From Puccinia triticina (lineage: Eukaryota; Basidiomycota; Pucciniomycetes; Pucciniales; Pucciniaceae), in contig NC_070571.1 of the NCBI RefSeq assembly GCF_026914185.1, positions 744,001 through 808,000 of the forward strand: 64,000 nucleotides of DNA, given 5' to 3'. The position numbers and the translations under genes are program-made. Positions 63,932 to 64,000 of this stretch are shown piece by piece. How positions within the stretch are numbered: the first letter of the stretch is position 1; each line of letters starts with the position of its first letter. Under the pieces are notes generated by a model. The model saw only the letters and a list, made by a program, of their open reading frames with translations. It was not told where the DNA came from and did not search any database.

Positions 63932-64000
63932 ATGTGCCTGGTGAGAATCAAACTCACAACCTCAGCTATGCTGAGAAACATACTAGAGTGCTGCCTTTAC
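63932..64000 (-). other. tRNA-like sequence at window edge
   Basis: The minus strand has GTGAGTTTGATTCTCAC, a T-arm-like stem and loop (B-box), preceded by CTCAGCATAGCTGAG as a possible anticodon arm and GGCAGCACTCTAG near the edge. The anticodon loop lacks the normal U33 geometry and the 5' end is cut, so it is probably a tRNA-derived repeat, not a tRNA gene. Confidence 0.45.

Overview
The window looks like repeat-dominated nuclear DNA of a rust fungus (Pucciniales, Puccinia-like). This is inferred from short GT-AG introns of about 60-130 bases, a Jsn1/Puf2-type fungal PUF gene, and dense mixtures of copia, gypsy, Helitron, hAT, CACTA (Tnp2), PIF/Harbinger and Tc1/mariner remnants. No database search was possible, so the organism call is an inference. 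Only three loci look like ordinary host genes: a spliced gene with an N-terminal signal peptide (41.0-43.0 kb), a five-exon basic disordered protein (53.2-55.9 kb) and a small secreted cysteine-containing protein that could be an effector (57.1-58.0 kb).

Layout. 1-1.86 kb: 5' end (gag, PBS, LTR) of a copia element read leftward. 2.0-3.1 kb: unrecognised exons. 4.57-4.94 kb: Harbinger-type MITE. 5.17-19.8 kb: a three-deep nest. A mariner-like transposase gene is split at its first catalytic Asp motif by a 13.8-kb gypsy element with GGGGG target duplications. The gypsy protease is in turn split by a 4.4-kb Helitron carrying fragments of two host genes (a mitochondrial-type ABC transporter and an RRM-PUF RNA-binding protein). 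20-30 kb: LTR-like pieces, decayed multi-exon genes and a solo copia LTR at 26.7-27.6 kb. 30.4-38.4 kb: a second nest, with a Tnp2 transposase gene split by a 6.5-kb TIR element that contains a 4.2-kb hAT element. 43.4-51.3 kb: inverted-repeat elements with hairpin arrays, plus a second Helitron. 51.4-52.9 kb: RecQ-like helicase pseudogene. 58.7-62.1 kb: a two-gene PIF/Harbinger transposon, followed by a related MITE.

The most unusual signal is in the two copia LTRs (926-1863 minus strand and 26710-27634 plus strand). Both contain an intron-bearing leader unit (exon 1, intron, exon 2, intron, exon 3, start of a third intron). Directly downstream lies an intron-less copy of the same exons with exon 3 duplicated, then a short last exon ending at the LTR edge. 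The exon copies match in length to the base, so the downstream unit looks like reverse-transcribed spliced leader RNA fused to the 3' end of an unspliced copy. In both LTRs an inverted repeat of 16-17 bp pairs the sequence just before exon 1 with the end of exon 1. In the 926-1863 LTR the pairing also covers the first 5' splice site; in the other LTR it stops two bases short of it. A transcript starting at exon 1 would lack the upstream arm and could splice, whereas the 3' LTR copy of the RNA would contain both arms and could keep its introns. This suggests, as an inference, a way for an LTR to retain introns through retrotransposition.
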